From Blastomyces gilchristii SLH14081 (Eukaryota; Ascomycota; Eurotiomycetes; Onygenales; Ajellomycetaceae): a stretch of DNA of 27,347 nucleotides. Below, one piece after another: positions 9,461 through 20,799 of the stretch (positions are counted from its first letter, which is position 1; each line of letters begins with the position of its first letter). A program made the translations under genes and the position numbers. The notes below the pieces were generated by a model that was not told the DNA's origin, did not search any database, and saw only the letters and a program-made list of their open reading frames with translations. Location of the stretch: assembly GCF_000003855.2 (NCBI RefSeq), contig NW_003101670.1:1063170-1090516 (forward strand). Reading direction: 5' to 3'.

Positions 9461-9945
9461 ACTTCTCTTCCGGGGACTGAGAAGGACAACGAAGACAGGA
9501 AGAAAAGTAAAGTATCGAGCGAAGCAACAGAGATAGACAAACTAAAGCAGTCTGATAGAAAATGGTGTATAGAGGCAGAGCTAGAGAGTAGTGAATATCA
9601 GAGTTGGAGGAAAGACTGCAGCTGGTGACCTCTTTCACAGAAGGAGGAGAGAGGGATGGGCGATTGCCCACCCTCATTTTGGACCTGGGCGAGCAAAGGG
9701 AAGGCCATTTTCGTCCTGTTCTAAAGAGTTGTGATGGAACCACCATACGGGCGATTGAACTTGCGACATGAAGGGAGAAGCGTTACGATCAGACAGGAAC
9801 AAAGTTGGAATGGTGCTGGCGCAACAGGGGTGAAGGTGCGTGGGCGGTACAGATACGTGGTGCGTGGAGGCAATTCCGGCGAGGGAACGGCCATAAGCGA
9901 CCGTGCGGGAAGGCCGCTTTCGGCCATTTGCACGCCAGATAAGTA
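9461..9945 (-). promoter_or_regulatory. Upstream region of the recombinase gene and right edge of the island
   Basis: No convincing gene is present; the open frames here overlap on both strands and resemble no protein I know. On the minus strand this is the promoter and leader of the recombinase, with many CTTC/TCTC pyrimidine tracts near the start codon. A perfect 5-bp hairpin, GGCCG-CTTT-CGGCC, lies at 9912-9925 beside further GGCCAT copies (about 9889 and 9922). Composition switches to AT-rich sequence right after 9945, so this is where the end of a captain-bearing element would be expected. Confidence 0.45.
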
Positions 9946-10670
9946 TGTATAAAAGATAATAACTGATCACTGATATATATAAGAAGAATTATTATAAGAG
10001 AAAATAATCTTCTTTCTTAACTTAGTTATAATTTTAGTACTAACTCAAATTGAATATTATCAATGTATAAAAGTAAATAAACAATCTTAATTAATCTCTG
10101 TTATATTTCTTAAAATATATTAATATTGTAAAAGAGAGTATTATCAGATTATATTATTAAATAATATTATTAAAAATATATTAATATTATAAATATCAAT
10201 ATTGAAAAAATGTTGATATATATATATTATAGTGATTTGTAAATTATAATAGTTAAATATATATATATATATATATTATTTCTGATATTGATAATTAGTT
10301 ACAACTTATACAATAATTTTTGAAAACTTAAAATTAATTTTGTAAGAGGTCTACACTGAATAGATTAGTATAATAAATAGAACTTATATAATAAAGAGAA
10401 AAACATTAGAGAAGGAAAAGAAAGAGAAAGTGTGAGAATCAGTGATCAAAGTGAATATTTATACATGTATGTGATGATGTATACAGTGAGACTTCGAGGT
10501 GGAAGAATCTATATGTGTTTGTAGCAGCTGAGGATCAGCAATCAAGAATGGCTGAGAATCAGAGTGATAGCTGAGAATCAGTGATCAAGAATGACTGAGA
10601 ATCAGAGTATACATGTTTGAGAATGAAGCAGTTGAAATCTGTGAAGTGTAATGAAATAGTCTATATGATT
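9946..10670. other. AT-rich decayed sequence with a short degenerate repeat
   Basis: There is no gene. Simple TA runs occur at about 10216-10275. The motif CTGAGAATCAG, with small variations, recurs near 10433, 10553, 10572 and 10597, most densely in 10550-10607. The source element is not identifiable. Confidence 0.5.
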
Positions 10671-10800
10671 GATCGGGCGCAGCTCATCACATTAGTCCCT
10701 CTCTTCCAGAAGCAGTTTCTGTCACGTATACGCGACCACGAGTTATCTCATACGTGTAACCCACGCGTTATCCGCGCGAACATGTCATACATGTAACTCT
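10671..10800. other. Small unmutated patch inside the AT-rich block
   Basis: About 130 bp of balanced composition, with many intact CpG sites (ACGCGTTATCCGCGCG), stand between decayed sequences. A 15-bp direct repeat, TCATAC(G/A)TGTAAC(C/T)C, occurs at 10748-10762 and 10785-10799; the two differences are transitions. It may be the less-mutated edge of a transposon (an LTR end) or a bit of single-copy host DNA. No coding content is recognised. Confidence 0.5.
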
Positions 10801-11716
10801 CAGTATGCCTGTATATTCTGAGAACTACTCATCTTTTCTAATCTTTTCTCATTCTTCTCCTAGCTATTCTACTTAGAGGAATCAACTATCTTTTATATTT
10901 CTGATTATCTAGTATAATAATGATAGCATGTCTACATAATAATCTCAGTCAAGAATATTTTAGTCAAGATACTACTGTAACTGTTGTTATAAGATTACTC
11001 TAGAGTTTATAGCAGATACTGTGAAAAGATTAAGTACTTATTAATATGAAATAATCTGTTGAAACTGATCACTGTGATATCAAGATCTAGCTTTTATTAT
11101 TAAAAGTTAATTTAATCAGAGATTCTTTATTTATTATTCATCTTCTATGAGAAAGAGCTTACTTTAAAACAACTTAATATCTGTAATATTTTTATTAGTT
11201 AATAGTATAAAGTTTCTCTACATCAATTATCTTTTGATAGAATATTAGAGAATTAAGAGAGAAGTTACTTTATATCTCTCTTCTCTTTCTCTATTATAAG
11301 TAGACTAATTATGTAACTGTGTCTGAGATTAGAACTAGATTTTTTAATAGTCTTATTATTAATTCAACTGATTTCATTACACAGTTTTAACATTAGATAG
11401 TAGTCTTATACTGTCTCAGTAAGACTTACTATTTACTCTTATTATATTTTTCAAATGAGATTATAATTTTCACTTCTTAATTTAAATTATTTTTATTGCT
11501 TTAAATGACTTTAAATCTCATTTGAGTATTATTAAAAAGTGTTACTTTTTAAAAAATTAAAAATAGTCTAAAAAAAACCTTAAAATGTCTAAAAATAGTA
11601 ACTTTATATCAAGAATGAGACTAAATGAGATCAAATGAAATTACTTTCTTATTTTTTTCAAGTTATAGTTTTATTTTAAGATCTGATATATAGTCACTTT
11701 ACATGTTTTTTTAATA
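10801..11716. other. AT-rich decayed sequence with inverted repeats
   Basis: No gene is recognised. A perfect 12-bp inverted repeat, TCAAATGAGATT at 11451-11462 and AATCTCATTTGA at 11514-11525, encloses 51 bp. Around 11609-11637 there is a partial, mutated match to the middle of the 90-bp repeat that follows (GAGACTAAATGAGATCAAATG). Confidence 0.5.
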
Positions 11717-11806
11717 ACTAGTCTCAGCAGAATTCATATTAAGAAATGTATGAGATCAGATTAAATAAGATTAAATGTGAAATTTATGATTCTAACAGTC
11801 AGTCTA
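11717..11806 (+). repeat. 90-bp hairpin repeat, copy B (mutated)
   Basis: This is the gapless partner of 1986-2075, in the same orientation. Its CCs, GGs and CpGs have nearly all become CT/TC, AG/GA or CA/TG forms; for instance CCGCCGGCCAG has become CTAACAGTCAG. The hairpin arms are therefore degraded. Together the two copies flank the normal-composition island at about 9.7 kb spacing. Confidence 0.7.
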
Positions 11807-13543
11807 GTTATAAGCAGTTTGAAATCTTTTATAGACTTATCAGATAAGATCTTTTCTACAGTAAATAAGAGTAAACAAGCTCAATCTATCTTCTTAGCTT
11901 ATTCAAAGATACAGTTTAAAATTAATACTACTTTTATACTGCTATACTATATATTCTTTAAGAATAAAAAACTATAATAACTCATAGACATAGTCTCTGT
12001 TACTAACTTTAAGTAAGTCAAGATTATATTTACTCTGAAAGAAGACTTATTCAGAATCATCACTCTGATAAGAGTAAGAGAATAATTTAAAAGCTTTATA
12101 ATATCTCATAGATCTATCAGCTGATTTACTGACTGAGTTGTTAAATTCTGTAGAGATTCAAATCAAGCTGATAATAAGTCTATATTATTTAGCTTAAATA
12201 ATGACTATTAGTAAGAGACTCTCTGAATACAGTAGCTAGATTCTCTGTTTTTCAATTATAATAATATATAATCAGGTTTCAGATCAGTGAACAAGATTTC
12301 AGATAATTTTAACACTTAATCAGACAAGTCTCAGCAATTTATAATAGTCTTAATATATTTAATTATTAATAACTGAGTTTAAAAGACCTTCTTTCATCTT
12401 AATTTCAATATCACTTATCAAGTGTCTGATATTAACATTAATTCTTATATGATATTTACATATCTCATCAATTCTCTGAACACTCAGGCTTAAATACAAG
12501 AATATCAGAATATGAATTATAGTATAAATAATTCTGAGCATCATCAGATCAAGAAATATGAAAATTATGTTATCAGAAACACTATATAAGAATCACTGTG
12601 TAAATCTTATAATATTCAGTTTCTCTTTAATAAGTTATTCTCTTCATTCAGTTCTTTATCAGATGGAGAAAGATATCACTGCAATGAATATCTTATATAC
12701 TATGAGTGTTATAAGAGTCATCACTCTCACTGATAAATCTCAGCTAGAGACAATCAGTATTATGAAGAATACTATTCTGTTAAACTCAAATTAGAAGATA
12801 TTATGATATTCAACTCTGAGAAAACTGAAGTCTGTATATTCATTCTTCACTTCTAATAAATTGCAAATATATACAGTGAATAAGCAGTGCTCATGATTCT
12901 CTCTCAATATCTTCATAAGAAGCTCTTGAATAACTTATAGATTTAGAACTGAATACAGTTCAGAAAATAAGTAATAGTATATATTTTTAAGAAACTGAAC
13001 TGCTTAATTAATTCAGAAGATTATAATAATAAGTAATATAAGAAGTACTACATCTGTACTACTGTTTCATTACCAGGCATATGCTTTTAATTTCATTCTA
13101 TTTAACTCACAAAATCACTCTTCTGCATGAAGCTGAAATTAATAATTAAATTTAGTTAATTCAGTATCTTTATAATGATCTTGAAGCATAGCTGTAAGTA
13201 ACCTGTTTCATAGATGAATTTGTAAATGATTTCTCCTCACTCAATGAATTTCATTGAAAAGTTAAGAATTAAGAAGTTATCAGTTTCAAACTGTGATCTC
13301 TGTAATAACAGGCTTCTCAGTCATCTTTCAGATTCTATGAAAATAAGAAAGTCAATCTTAAATATAATATCAAGTTCAGAATATCTAATACTCTGAATTC
13401 TTCTCAGATCTCTGATAAAGTCAAGCTGACTAAGACTTATAATCAGTCATAACAGTCAGCAGCTAGATTCAACAATTAGAACAGTTATTATCAGAATCTT
13501 AACTATAAAAATTGACAAGATATCTGATCTAAACCCCGCAATG
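11807..13543. other. AT-rich decayed transposon sequence, unidentified
   Basis: Frames are broken everywhere, and the few open stretches (for example 11777-11977 and 12558-12794) have the Ile/Leu/Asn/Ser-rich content of mutated AT DNA and match nothing I know. Composition matches the neighbouring mutated retrotransposons. The last ten bases before the LTR (13534-13543) regain some GC. Confidence 0.5.
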
Positions 13544-14076
13544 TGTCACGTCTCTGGCCGTGTCAAGACCTCACTGCGGTTTCATACGGCTCATCACTTT
13601 CATGTGAATAATTTCATTTCATTCAAACCGGTTTTCAATCACTCTATGATATCATTCAGATATATCATAGAAAGATCTGATTAATGAATATAAGAACTCT
13701 GCTTCTATACAAGATCAGCAGATTACTCTTTCTTAACAGTGAGACATCACTGAGGTATTACTCCAGCTATTCTTGCTTATGAAATGAGAGAAAAGTATTC
13801 ACTCATTATCTATATAGAATAGCTAGATACTGACTTCTTATCAAAGAAGTCAGTAATTTATTTTTCTTCTACTGAAATACATATGAGAGTTACTACATAT
13901 CTTATACAATCTTCTTAGTATACTAAGTATTATATCTGTGATATTCTCACAATAACTCTGGAGCTCATGAGCTCACTATTCAAACAAGATAGTTAAGCTC
14001 ACTTATACAGCTTTTTAAACAACTATCTCTATATAGTATCACTGACTAGTTATCACTTCAGTTCTATTATATTACA
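13544..14076 (+). repeat. 5' LTR of Gypsy copy 1 (533 bp)
   Basis: The start TGTCACG and end ATTACA were set by aligning three LTR copies: this one, and the reverse complements of 18444-18977 and 25701-26234. The outer 60 bp keep CpG and CC sites (GGCCGTGTCAAGACCTCACT), whereas the remainder is mutated. Confidence 0.9.
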
Positions 14077-14099
14077 ATTCAAATTACTCAATCTGATTA

Positions 14100-17000
14100 T
14101 AAGTTTGAATCAGTCAAGCTCTATTAACAGATTAATATAGTCTTATACACTTATACTGAGACTGATCTGATCTCACTCTCTGAGAGAAACTCTATATCAT
14201 TCTCTAGAGTATGTATATCTTTATCTCAGCAGAAATCTGAGATTTCTGAACTCACTGTATACTTTGATATAAGTTCTTCAATTACTCTATCACTGCTGCA
14301 GCCTCTACACATCTACATCTATTATAAAGATAGAGAGATTAAGATTGAAGATTCTTTAAGATATAAGAGAAATACATTATCTGAATTTCACAGCTTTACT
14401 CATACTCTGGAATAAAAATTCCACCTTAATCTGAGCCAGTATAATACTTATAAGATATGAGTAATATACATCATCAACCTTCTTGAAGGCATCTCTATGA
14501 CTACTTAAGTTATTAAGAAGAGAGAGCTTGAGTGTATTAATACTGTTATAACTTAAGAAGAATTCAAAGACTTTCTACTGAATCAAATCAAAGATTATTA
14601 TAATCACAGCTTCACAGCAGTACAGCAGTTCAACTTATTATATTAACAGAATAATGAGAATTCTTCTGATTTCAATATAAGATTTGAAGAATATTGAGAG
14701 AAATTGATCAATGATTTGAATTAATTAAAGACATAGCTTTATCTCATAAAGCTGACTCATAAGATGCAGATAATGATATCACAGTATCAGAGTTTATCAA
14801 TTAATTATACTGATCTTATCAACCTGACTTCTCATATCTATTTGAATAATTAATTCTTTAAGAAAAAGATTAATAAGACTTCTTCTAAGTAATTAATAAT
14901 AGAATCTAAACAGTGCTGTGACAGCTTCAGTGTGAAGAAAGTAAAGAAGAATTTCAAGTATTCTGATTCTTCACTCACTGTGAAGAAATATTAAAAAAGA
15001 TTTAATAAAGATCTCTGTTTTAACTACAGAGCTGATAATCATTATATCAGTAATTATAAGAAGCTGAAGAAGAGAAGAAACTGAGAAGATATCTTCTTAA
15101 AGTTAACTTCTCTTCTGATAAATATATCTATAGAAGATAAAGAAGAGAAAGAAATGAAGAATTAATAATTCTTATATCTCTAAGTTTATGTTACAATTAT
15201 AATATATATTCTGAATAAGAAGATATCAGTGAGATATTTACTTAACTTCAGAGTGAATATTAACTTCATATTCTATTTCTTTTCTTTAATGAAGAATTGA
15301 AAGAAGATAGATCTGTTAGATTATATGAAATTTATCAATAAAATAGAGTATCACTGTTTTAACATAATTTAAGCACAGTATGTGACTACAGACTTAGAAG
15401 AAATCTCTAAGAAGAGCAGTCTGCTTCTTCATACAGTTAATATCACAGATAAGAACATTATTCTAGATCTTCTATGATTGAGAGAAAACAATTCTCTCAT
15501 TAACTCAGTTACTCAGATATGACAGTATTATCTCACTGATAAAGAGACAGTAATAGAGAAATCTGAAGAGTTTCATTAGAAGAATCTTGAGAAAAAGATA
15601 GAGTTAATATACTGTGTAGTAGATGACTGAGACTTGAGAATAGATAAAGAAGTTATCACTCTCACTATAAGATTAGCAGCAGTATTTATTATTAAAGATA
15701 GATAAATATAATATCTCTTTACAGATTATAAGAATATCTTTATAGAAAGAGAAGCAGTGAAGTTTTCTAATACTAAGATATAATATAAGATTCATCTTGA
15801 AGATAATGTAACAGCACTGTACAGATCTCTTTATAACTTATCTGTAAAGAAATTGAATATTCTGTATAAATATCTTAAGAAAGTGTAATCAAAGAACTGA
15901 ATATACTTATCAAAGAGTTCAGCAGAGACATCTATACTCTTTGTACTTAAGAAGAACAGTAGACTACATCTATATATAGACTACAGAGGTCTTAATAAGA
16001 TGATAGTTAAGAATTACTATTTATTACTGTTAATTAATGAGATAATCAATTAATTATCTGAAGTAAAGATGTTCTTAAAGATTGATATACAGAATATCTC
16101 TCATAGAATCAGAGTTAATAAAGATAATATTTAAAAAATAGCTTTTCATATTAAGTACAGTAATTTTAAATATCTTGTTTTATCTTTTAATCTTTATAAT
16201 ACTTCAGTCATCTTTCAGATCTATATAAATGAGACACTGTAGAGTCTTATTAATATCTTTTATATAGTATATCTGAATAACATTCTAATCTTTTCAAAGA
16301 TAGAGAAAGAATATAATACTCATATTCAAGAAGTGTTGAGTCACTTGAGACAGTATTAACTCTATATAAATACTGAAAAATGCTTGTTCTACATGCAAAA
16401 GATTGATTTCTTAGATTATATTATTGAGATAAACAGTATTTCAATAAACAGAAGCTGAGTCTCTGTTATTGAGAACTGATTAGTGTTACAGATATATCAT
16501 AAGATACAGATGTTTCTAGAATTTATGAATTTCTATAGATAATTCATCTATGCATATTCATAGATTACTGCTTCTCTTACAGATCTGTTAAAGAGAAGTA
16601 TAAAAGATAGAAAAATAAGACTGTTTATTCTCACTTAAGACACTGTGCAGATATTTACAGAATTGAAATAAGCTTTTACAGATATTATAATACTGAATTA
16701 CTTTAACTCTGATTTACTCAGTTAGTATAAGACTGATATATCTGAGAATGAGATCTATGAAATCTTTTCACAGTTAACACTGAAGATCTTTCAACATTGA
16801 AAGAATTAGAGAATAATTATCTTTGAGAATACAGATAATAAAATATCTATAAGAGAAGACTTTTTCATAGAATCTATAAGATATTATAAATAAAGATCAG
16901 TGATCTTCTTCTTCAAGAAGTTATTACTTATACAGAGAAGATATAATACTCATAATTAAAAGATATTAGTAATTATTAAATTCTTTAAGATCTGATGATA

Positions 17001-18424
17001 TTATCTTCAGAGTAGTAAGTACTCAGTGTAAGTTCTTATTAATTATGTAAATCTGTATTACTTCTTAATAACAAAGAGCTTGATAGAACATTAAGTCAGA
17101 TGAACAGAGCTACTTTCAGAGTATGATTTCTATATTCAATACTGTTCAGATCAGCTTAACTCTGCTGATACACTGTTTAAACAGTCTGATTATAATATTA
17201 TTAATACAGAGAAGAATTCTATAAAAGAATCTCTGTTATTACTGCAGAAGAAGCTGACTGCAGAGAATTAAAGTTCTCTGAAGCTCAGAAACAGCACTGA
17301 TAAGATAGCTGTATAACTCAGTATAGAAGATGAAAGAAAATCTGAGTTCTTATAGAAAATTAATACTGAAGATTATAAGCTTCTTATATCATATTTTACT
17401 ATTATTGAATTGATAAAGAATGAAACAGTCTACAATCTTTTAACTTAACTACTTTTGAAATTTATTAATAAGTTATAGAAGAAGAATGTCTCTACTGCAG
17501 CTTGAATTCAGAAGTTGAAGAAGAAAGAATTCAGTTTAAACTTAAAAGAGACAGACTCTGAGCAGAGTGATATTACTAAGAAATCAAGTCACTGATAACT
17601 AGAAGAATATGAACTTCTACTGTTGAATAATTCAGTCTTCATCTCTTATAGTAGAGCAGTGCACTAGAAGTTATTAAGAATTCATCATAATAATTCTCAT
17701 ACAGAGCACTTCAGATTAGAGAAGACTAAGAAGCTTCTAAAATATAAATATATTTAAGACAAGCTCTGAGCAGATGTCAAAGAGTATATTAAGACTTATA
17801 ATATCTATTAAAGAATAAAGATTCTGCAGTGTAAGTAATACAGTGAGTTAATATCACTGTCTATTTCAAAGAGCTTATAACAGAATCTATCAATGAATTT
17901 TATAGTTAATCTATCAAAGTCAATAAGAGTCAAAGAATATGACTCAATTTTAATTATTATTAACTGTTTTATGAAGATAATCAAATATATCTTTATTTAT
18001 AAAAAGATTAAAGTCTCTGAATTGACTGATCTATTTTTAGATATTATTATTTATAATCACAGTACTTTAAAATTATTAATAATACATTAAGAATCTCTCT
18101 TCATTAGCAAGTACTGATAAGTCTTTTACTATTATCTTATAATAAGACATTTTATCAGTACTGCATTTCATCTGCAGACAGATGATCAGACTGAATATCA
18201 GAATCAGATATTAAAATAGTATCTTTAAGTGCTCTATTTATATTATTAGAATAATTAGCTTAAATATCTTCTAATCACTGAATTTATATATAACAATATA
18301 AAGAATGTAATCTTAAAAGTATCTTCTTTCTATGCTTATTATAAATATAATTCTTCATTACTCAGTGATATCATAGATAACATTTCAAAGAGAGAGATAA
18401 ACAGTCAGAATGTTAAATAGATAC
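14100..18424 (+). pseudogene. gag-pol relic of Gypsy copy 1
   Basis: Plus-strand remnants appear in Ty3/Gypsy order. A gag zinc knuckle lies at 15016-15057, reading C-x2-Y-x4-H-x4-Y, with two Cys codons changed to Tyr. The end of the protease (ILDLL*LRENN, compare ILGxPWL) is near 15461. Reverse transcriptase spans about 15830-16450, including YRGLNKM and YLNNILIFSK at 16270-16299, where the catalytic DD has become NN. RNase H decay follows, then an integrase with HHxxxxHT near 17684 and the core start MNFIVNL at 17893. Stops are frequent, replacing Trp, Gln and Arg codons. It cannot be translated into a working polyprotein. Confidence 0.9.
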
Positions 18425-18443
18425 GCCAGCGTGACTCAGTTGA
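18425..18443 (+). pseudogene. 5' part of a tRNA-like sequence, split by Gypsy copy 2
   Basis: GCCAGCGTGACTCAGTTGA has the 7-nt acceptor strand GCCAGCG, which pairs perfectly with CGCTGGC at 26294-26300. Next comes the A-box TGACTCAGTTGA (consensus TGGCTCAGTTGG, with two G-to-A changes). It is cut in the D-loop by the retrotransposon. Its first base directly follows the end of truncated Gypsy copy 1. Confidence 0.85.
18439..18443 (+). repeat. Target site duplication GTTGA (left)
   Basis: GTTGA directly abuts the element end TGTAATG at 18444, and the same five bases follow the other end at 26235-26239. This is a perfect 5-bp duplication, standard for Ty3/Gypsy integration. Confidence 0.93.
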
Positions 18444-18977
18444 TGTAATGTGACGGAACCGAAGCGGTGGCTAGTCAGCAGTGTTACATAGAGATAGTTG
18501 TTTGAGAAGCTGTATAAGTGAGCTTGACTATCTTGCTTGAATAGTGAGCTTGTAGACTACAGAGTTATTATGAGAATATCACAGATGTGATACTTAGTAT
18601 ACTAAGAAGATTATATAAGATATGCAGTAACTCTTGTATATATTTCAGTAGAAGAAAAAACAAATTACTGACTTCTTTAATGAGAAGTCAGCATCTAGCT
18701 ATTCTATATAGACAATGAGTGAATACTCTTCTCTTATTTCATAAGTGAGAATAACTGAAGTGATATCTCAGCAGTGTCTCATTGTCAAGAAAGAGTAATC
18801 TGCTGATCTTGTATAGAAGCAGAATTCTTATATTCATTAATCAAATCTTTCTATGATATATCTGAATGATGTCATAGAGTGATTGAAAATCAGTTCAGAT
18901 AAGATGAAATTATTCATATGAAAGTAATAAGTTATATGAAACTGTAACAGAGTCTTGATATAACTGAGAGTATAATA
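18444..18977 (-). repeat. 3' LTR of Gypsy copy 2 (534 bp)
   Basis: The LTR has the same length as the one at 25701-26234. Its outer edge (18444-18480) is barely mutated, but its inner end has lost almost all GC: the partner's GGGGCCTTGGCGCGGCCGGG appears here as AGAGTCTTGATATAACTGAG. The two LTRs were identical at insertion, so all differences arose later. Confidence 0.93.
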
Positions 18978-19443
18978 ATACTCTCTTCTTTAAGAGTATA
19001 GTCTCTATACTCTTAAGATTACTAAATTAGAAATTATCTTTATTATATAGTAATGATTATCAATCAATTGACAGTATATATACTGTATAAAGAAATAGAT
19101 GAGTTTTTCTACTAACTGTGTAGATCTTTCTTTTTTCATCTTCATTTAAATTAAACACATGATAAGTGAGTTTCTTATATATTGATTTGAAATGTGAAAA
19201 ATATAGTTAATAAATGACTTATAGATCTCTTATCATATTCTGTTCTATATATGAAATTCTCTATAAAAGTAATGTATTTTAGAGACAAAGTTAACAGTAG
19301 TGATAGAAGTTTTTGAAAAGATTCTTCTTCTCTGTGATACATTTTTCTCCCCCTCTCTCATCTGTAATAGTGAGTGCATGAGAGCATCATTCTTAGAAGA
19401 TAATAAGAGGCTTATTCTGATATTTTCTAGTGAGTAAATGTCT
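18978..19443. other. 3' internal region of Gypsy copy 2, AT-rich
   Basis: Nothing coding is recognised between the 3' LTR and the GC-richer frame. The segment next to the LTR holds the likely polypurine tract and an imperfect hairpin at about 18979-19015 (ATACTCT..., ...AGAGTAT). Confidence 0.5.
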
Positions 19444-19962
19444 TCATGATGCAACTGCAGTCTCTGTGACTGTCAAGAAAGCCAGGTTGAAGGCAGCAGT
19501 GTCAATGAGCTGCGGGAGCACTGCTCTCATTGTCATATCTTCTTCTGCTTCTCTTGCAGCTGCAGTGATAGTTGCTGTGCCTTGCAGTGAGATGTTATCT
19601 TTTCTGTCAGCTGGTGTGTCTGCATTCAGTTCATTCCCTGCCCTCCCCGCCGCTGTTGCAACGCCGCCCCCCCTCTCAGTCAATACAGTGGCATATGACT
19701 CTGTGTGATCATTCAGAGAGGAATCTGGGAAGAGCTTGATTTCAGAGACAGTGACTTCAAGAAGCTCAATCTGTAGTTTCTCTCTCACAGCATGTCTGAG
19801 CTCTGCTCAGACTGCTGCTGAGTTGAGTCTGCAGAATCCTGCAGTTTCTTTATCTTCTCTCTGTGAGAAGACTTCAGTGTAGTCTCTGATCAGTACTGCT
19901 ACTTGTCTACACTGTATCAAGCAGCTGAAGAAGAGAAGGATTTTATATATCTGCTTCTTCTC
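19444..19962 (-). pseudogene. GC-richer open frame in the 3' region of Gypsy copy 2, unrecognised
   Basis: On the minus strand one frame stays open for 173 codons, from after a TGA at 19963-19965 to the stop at 19444. It has a single internal TGA at 19807-19809, where CGA is a likely original. The product has Ala/Thr/Glu-rich stretches (for example ITAAAREAEEDMTMRA). It lies downstream of the chromodomain and on the coding strand of the element. It has no family I recognise; it could be a gag-like or accessory ORF of the element or captured DNA. Its centre (about 19640-19675) keeps CC and CpG runs, unlike everything around it. Confidence 0.4.
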
Positions 19963-20790
19963 TCACTCTTATTATTTCTATTATATCTGTAACAACAACT
20001 TCTGTCTCTCTGTAAGTATTATCTTATAGAAAGATGTTATATCAGCTCTGATAAGAAGTCTAGATATCTAAGCAGTATAGAGTGAGAATCTCAAAGCTTC
20101 AAGTATTGATAGATTCTGTCAAGACTGAAAAGATTCTTCTTACTCATCTGTAAAAGAAGATGAAAGTGTGAATCTCTGAGATAAAAAAACATCTCAGAAT
20201 GACTGATCTTAAGAAGAGATTAGTCAGTATCACTGTTAAAAGTATTATAGAGATTAATTACTAATTAAAGAGAATCTTACTTTAATTAAAATAGATGACT
20301 GAGATGTTTTATAAATTAATAAATTAATACTTTAAGTATCTCTTATACTCTTCTATAGTATACTTCTCTGCAGTACTGTAGTACTAACTTCTCAGCAGAT
20401 AAAGATATCAGTATCAGAGACTTTAACAGTGAAGAATGAGTTTAATAAGAATATAATTATTAATAAGTAGACTCTGAGATTTCTTCTTTTTACTTTTTCA
20501 GTGAGCTGTAATCTTATTAGAATAGCAGTAGTCTGCAGATTAATAATATCAATCTTTTTTATTAATTTTAAATATTTCTTTCTTTTCTTATTAATCACTT
20601 CAGAAATTTTACACTTGTATAGTCTTATTAAACTTCTAAAAAACTTCATTGAGAGAAAATAGAAGAAGAGTGCTACAGAGCTTATAAGACACTGACTCAT
20701 TATTACAAGATTATCTCTAAAAAACTCTTTAAGAAAAATGAGAAGTCTTAAGCAGTATTTCTTATTTAATATCTCTGATATGTAACAGAG
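19963..20790 (-). other. Decayed 3' internal region of Gypsy copy 2
   Basis: The region is AT-rich, with a minus-strand open stretch at 20392-20700. Part of that stretch reads like a real, mutated protein (KISEVINKKRKKYLKLIKK) and part like noise. It follows the chromodomain segment on the same strand, so it probably belongs to the element. No family is recognised. Confidence 0.4.
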
Positions 20791-20799
20791 TAATCTCTA

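Larger units (their letters stand above)
13544..18424 (+). mobile_element. Ty3/Gypsy chromovirus copy 1, 3'-truncated and mutated
   Basis: The copy begins with an LTR starting TGTCAC (5' flank CAATG) and continues with gag and pol on the plus strand. It stops at 18424, corresponding to 21356 in copy 2, directly against the 5' end of a tRNA-like sequence. The 3' end of pol, the chromodomain region, the 3' segment and the 3' LTR are missing, so no target duplication can be verified. Its 4881 bp align collinearly and inverted with 21356-26234 of copy 2. All coding capacity is destroyed by transition mutations. Confidence 0.9.

Noticed and set aside
2317..9934. Similar words GGGCCACATTTGC (2318) and CGGCCATTTGC (9921) as possible element termini
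   Set aside because: The similarity is short and gapped and has no duplicated target around it; chance is a sufficient explanation.
9674..9970. 98-codon minus-strand frame (and overlapping frames) upstream of the recombinase
   Set aside because: Overlapping frames on both strands, Pro/Ser/Arg-rich products without family, and their location in the likely promoter argue against a gene.
12558..12794. 78-codon plus-strand frame
   Set aside because: It sits in decayed AT-rich DNA, with no family and no promoter or intron signals.
14077..14100. Possible primer-binding site after the Gypsy LTR resembling a tRNA T-arm (ATTCAAATTACTC)
   Set aside because: The expected TGG start is absent and both copies are mutated here, so neither tRNA priming nor self-priming can be shown.
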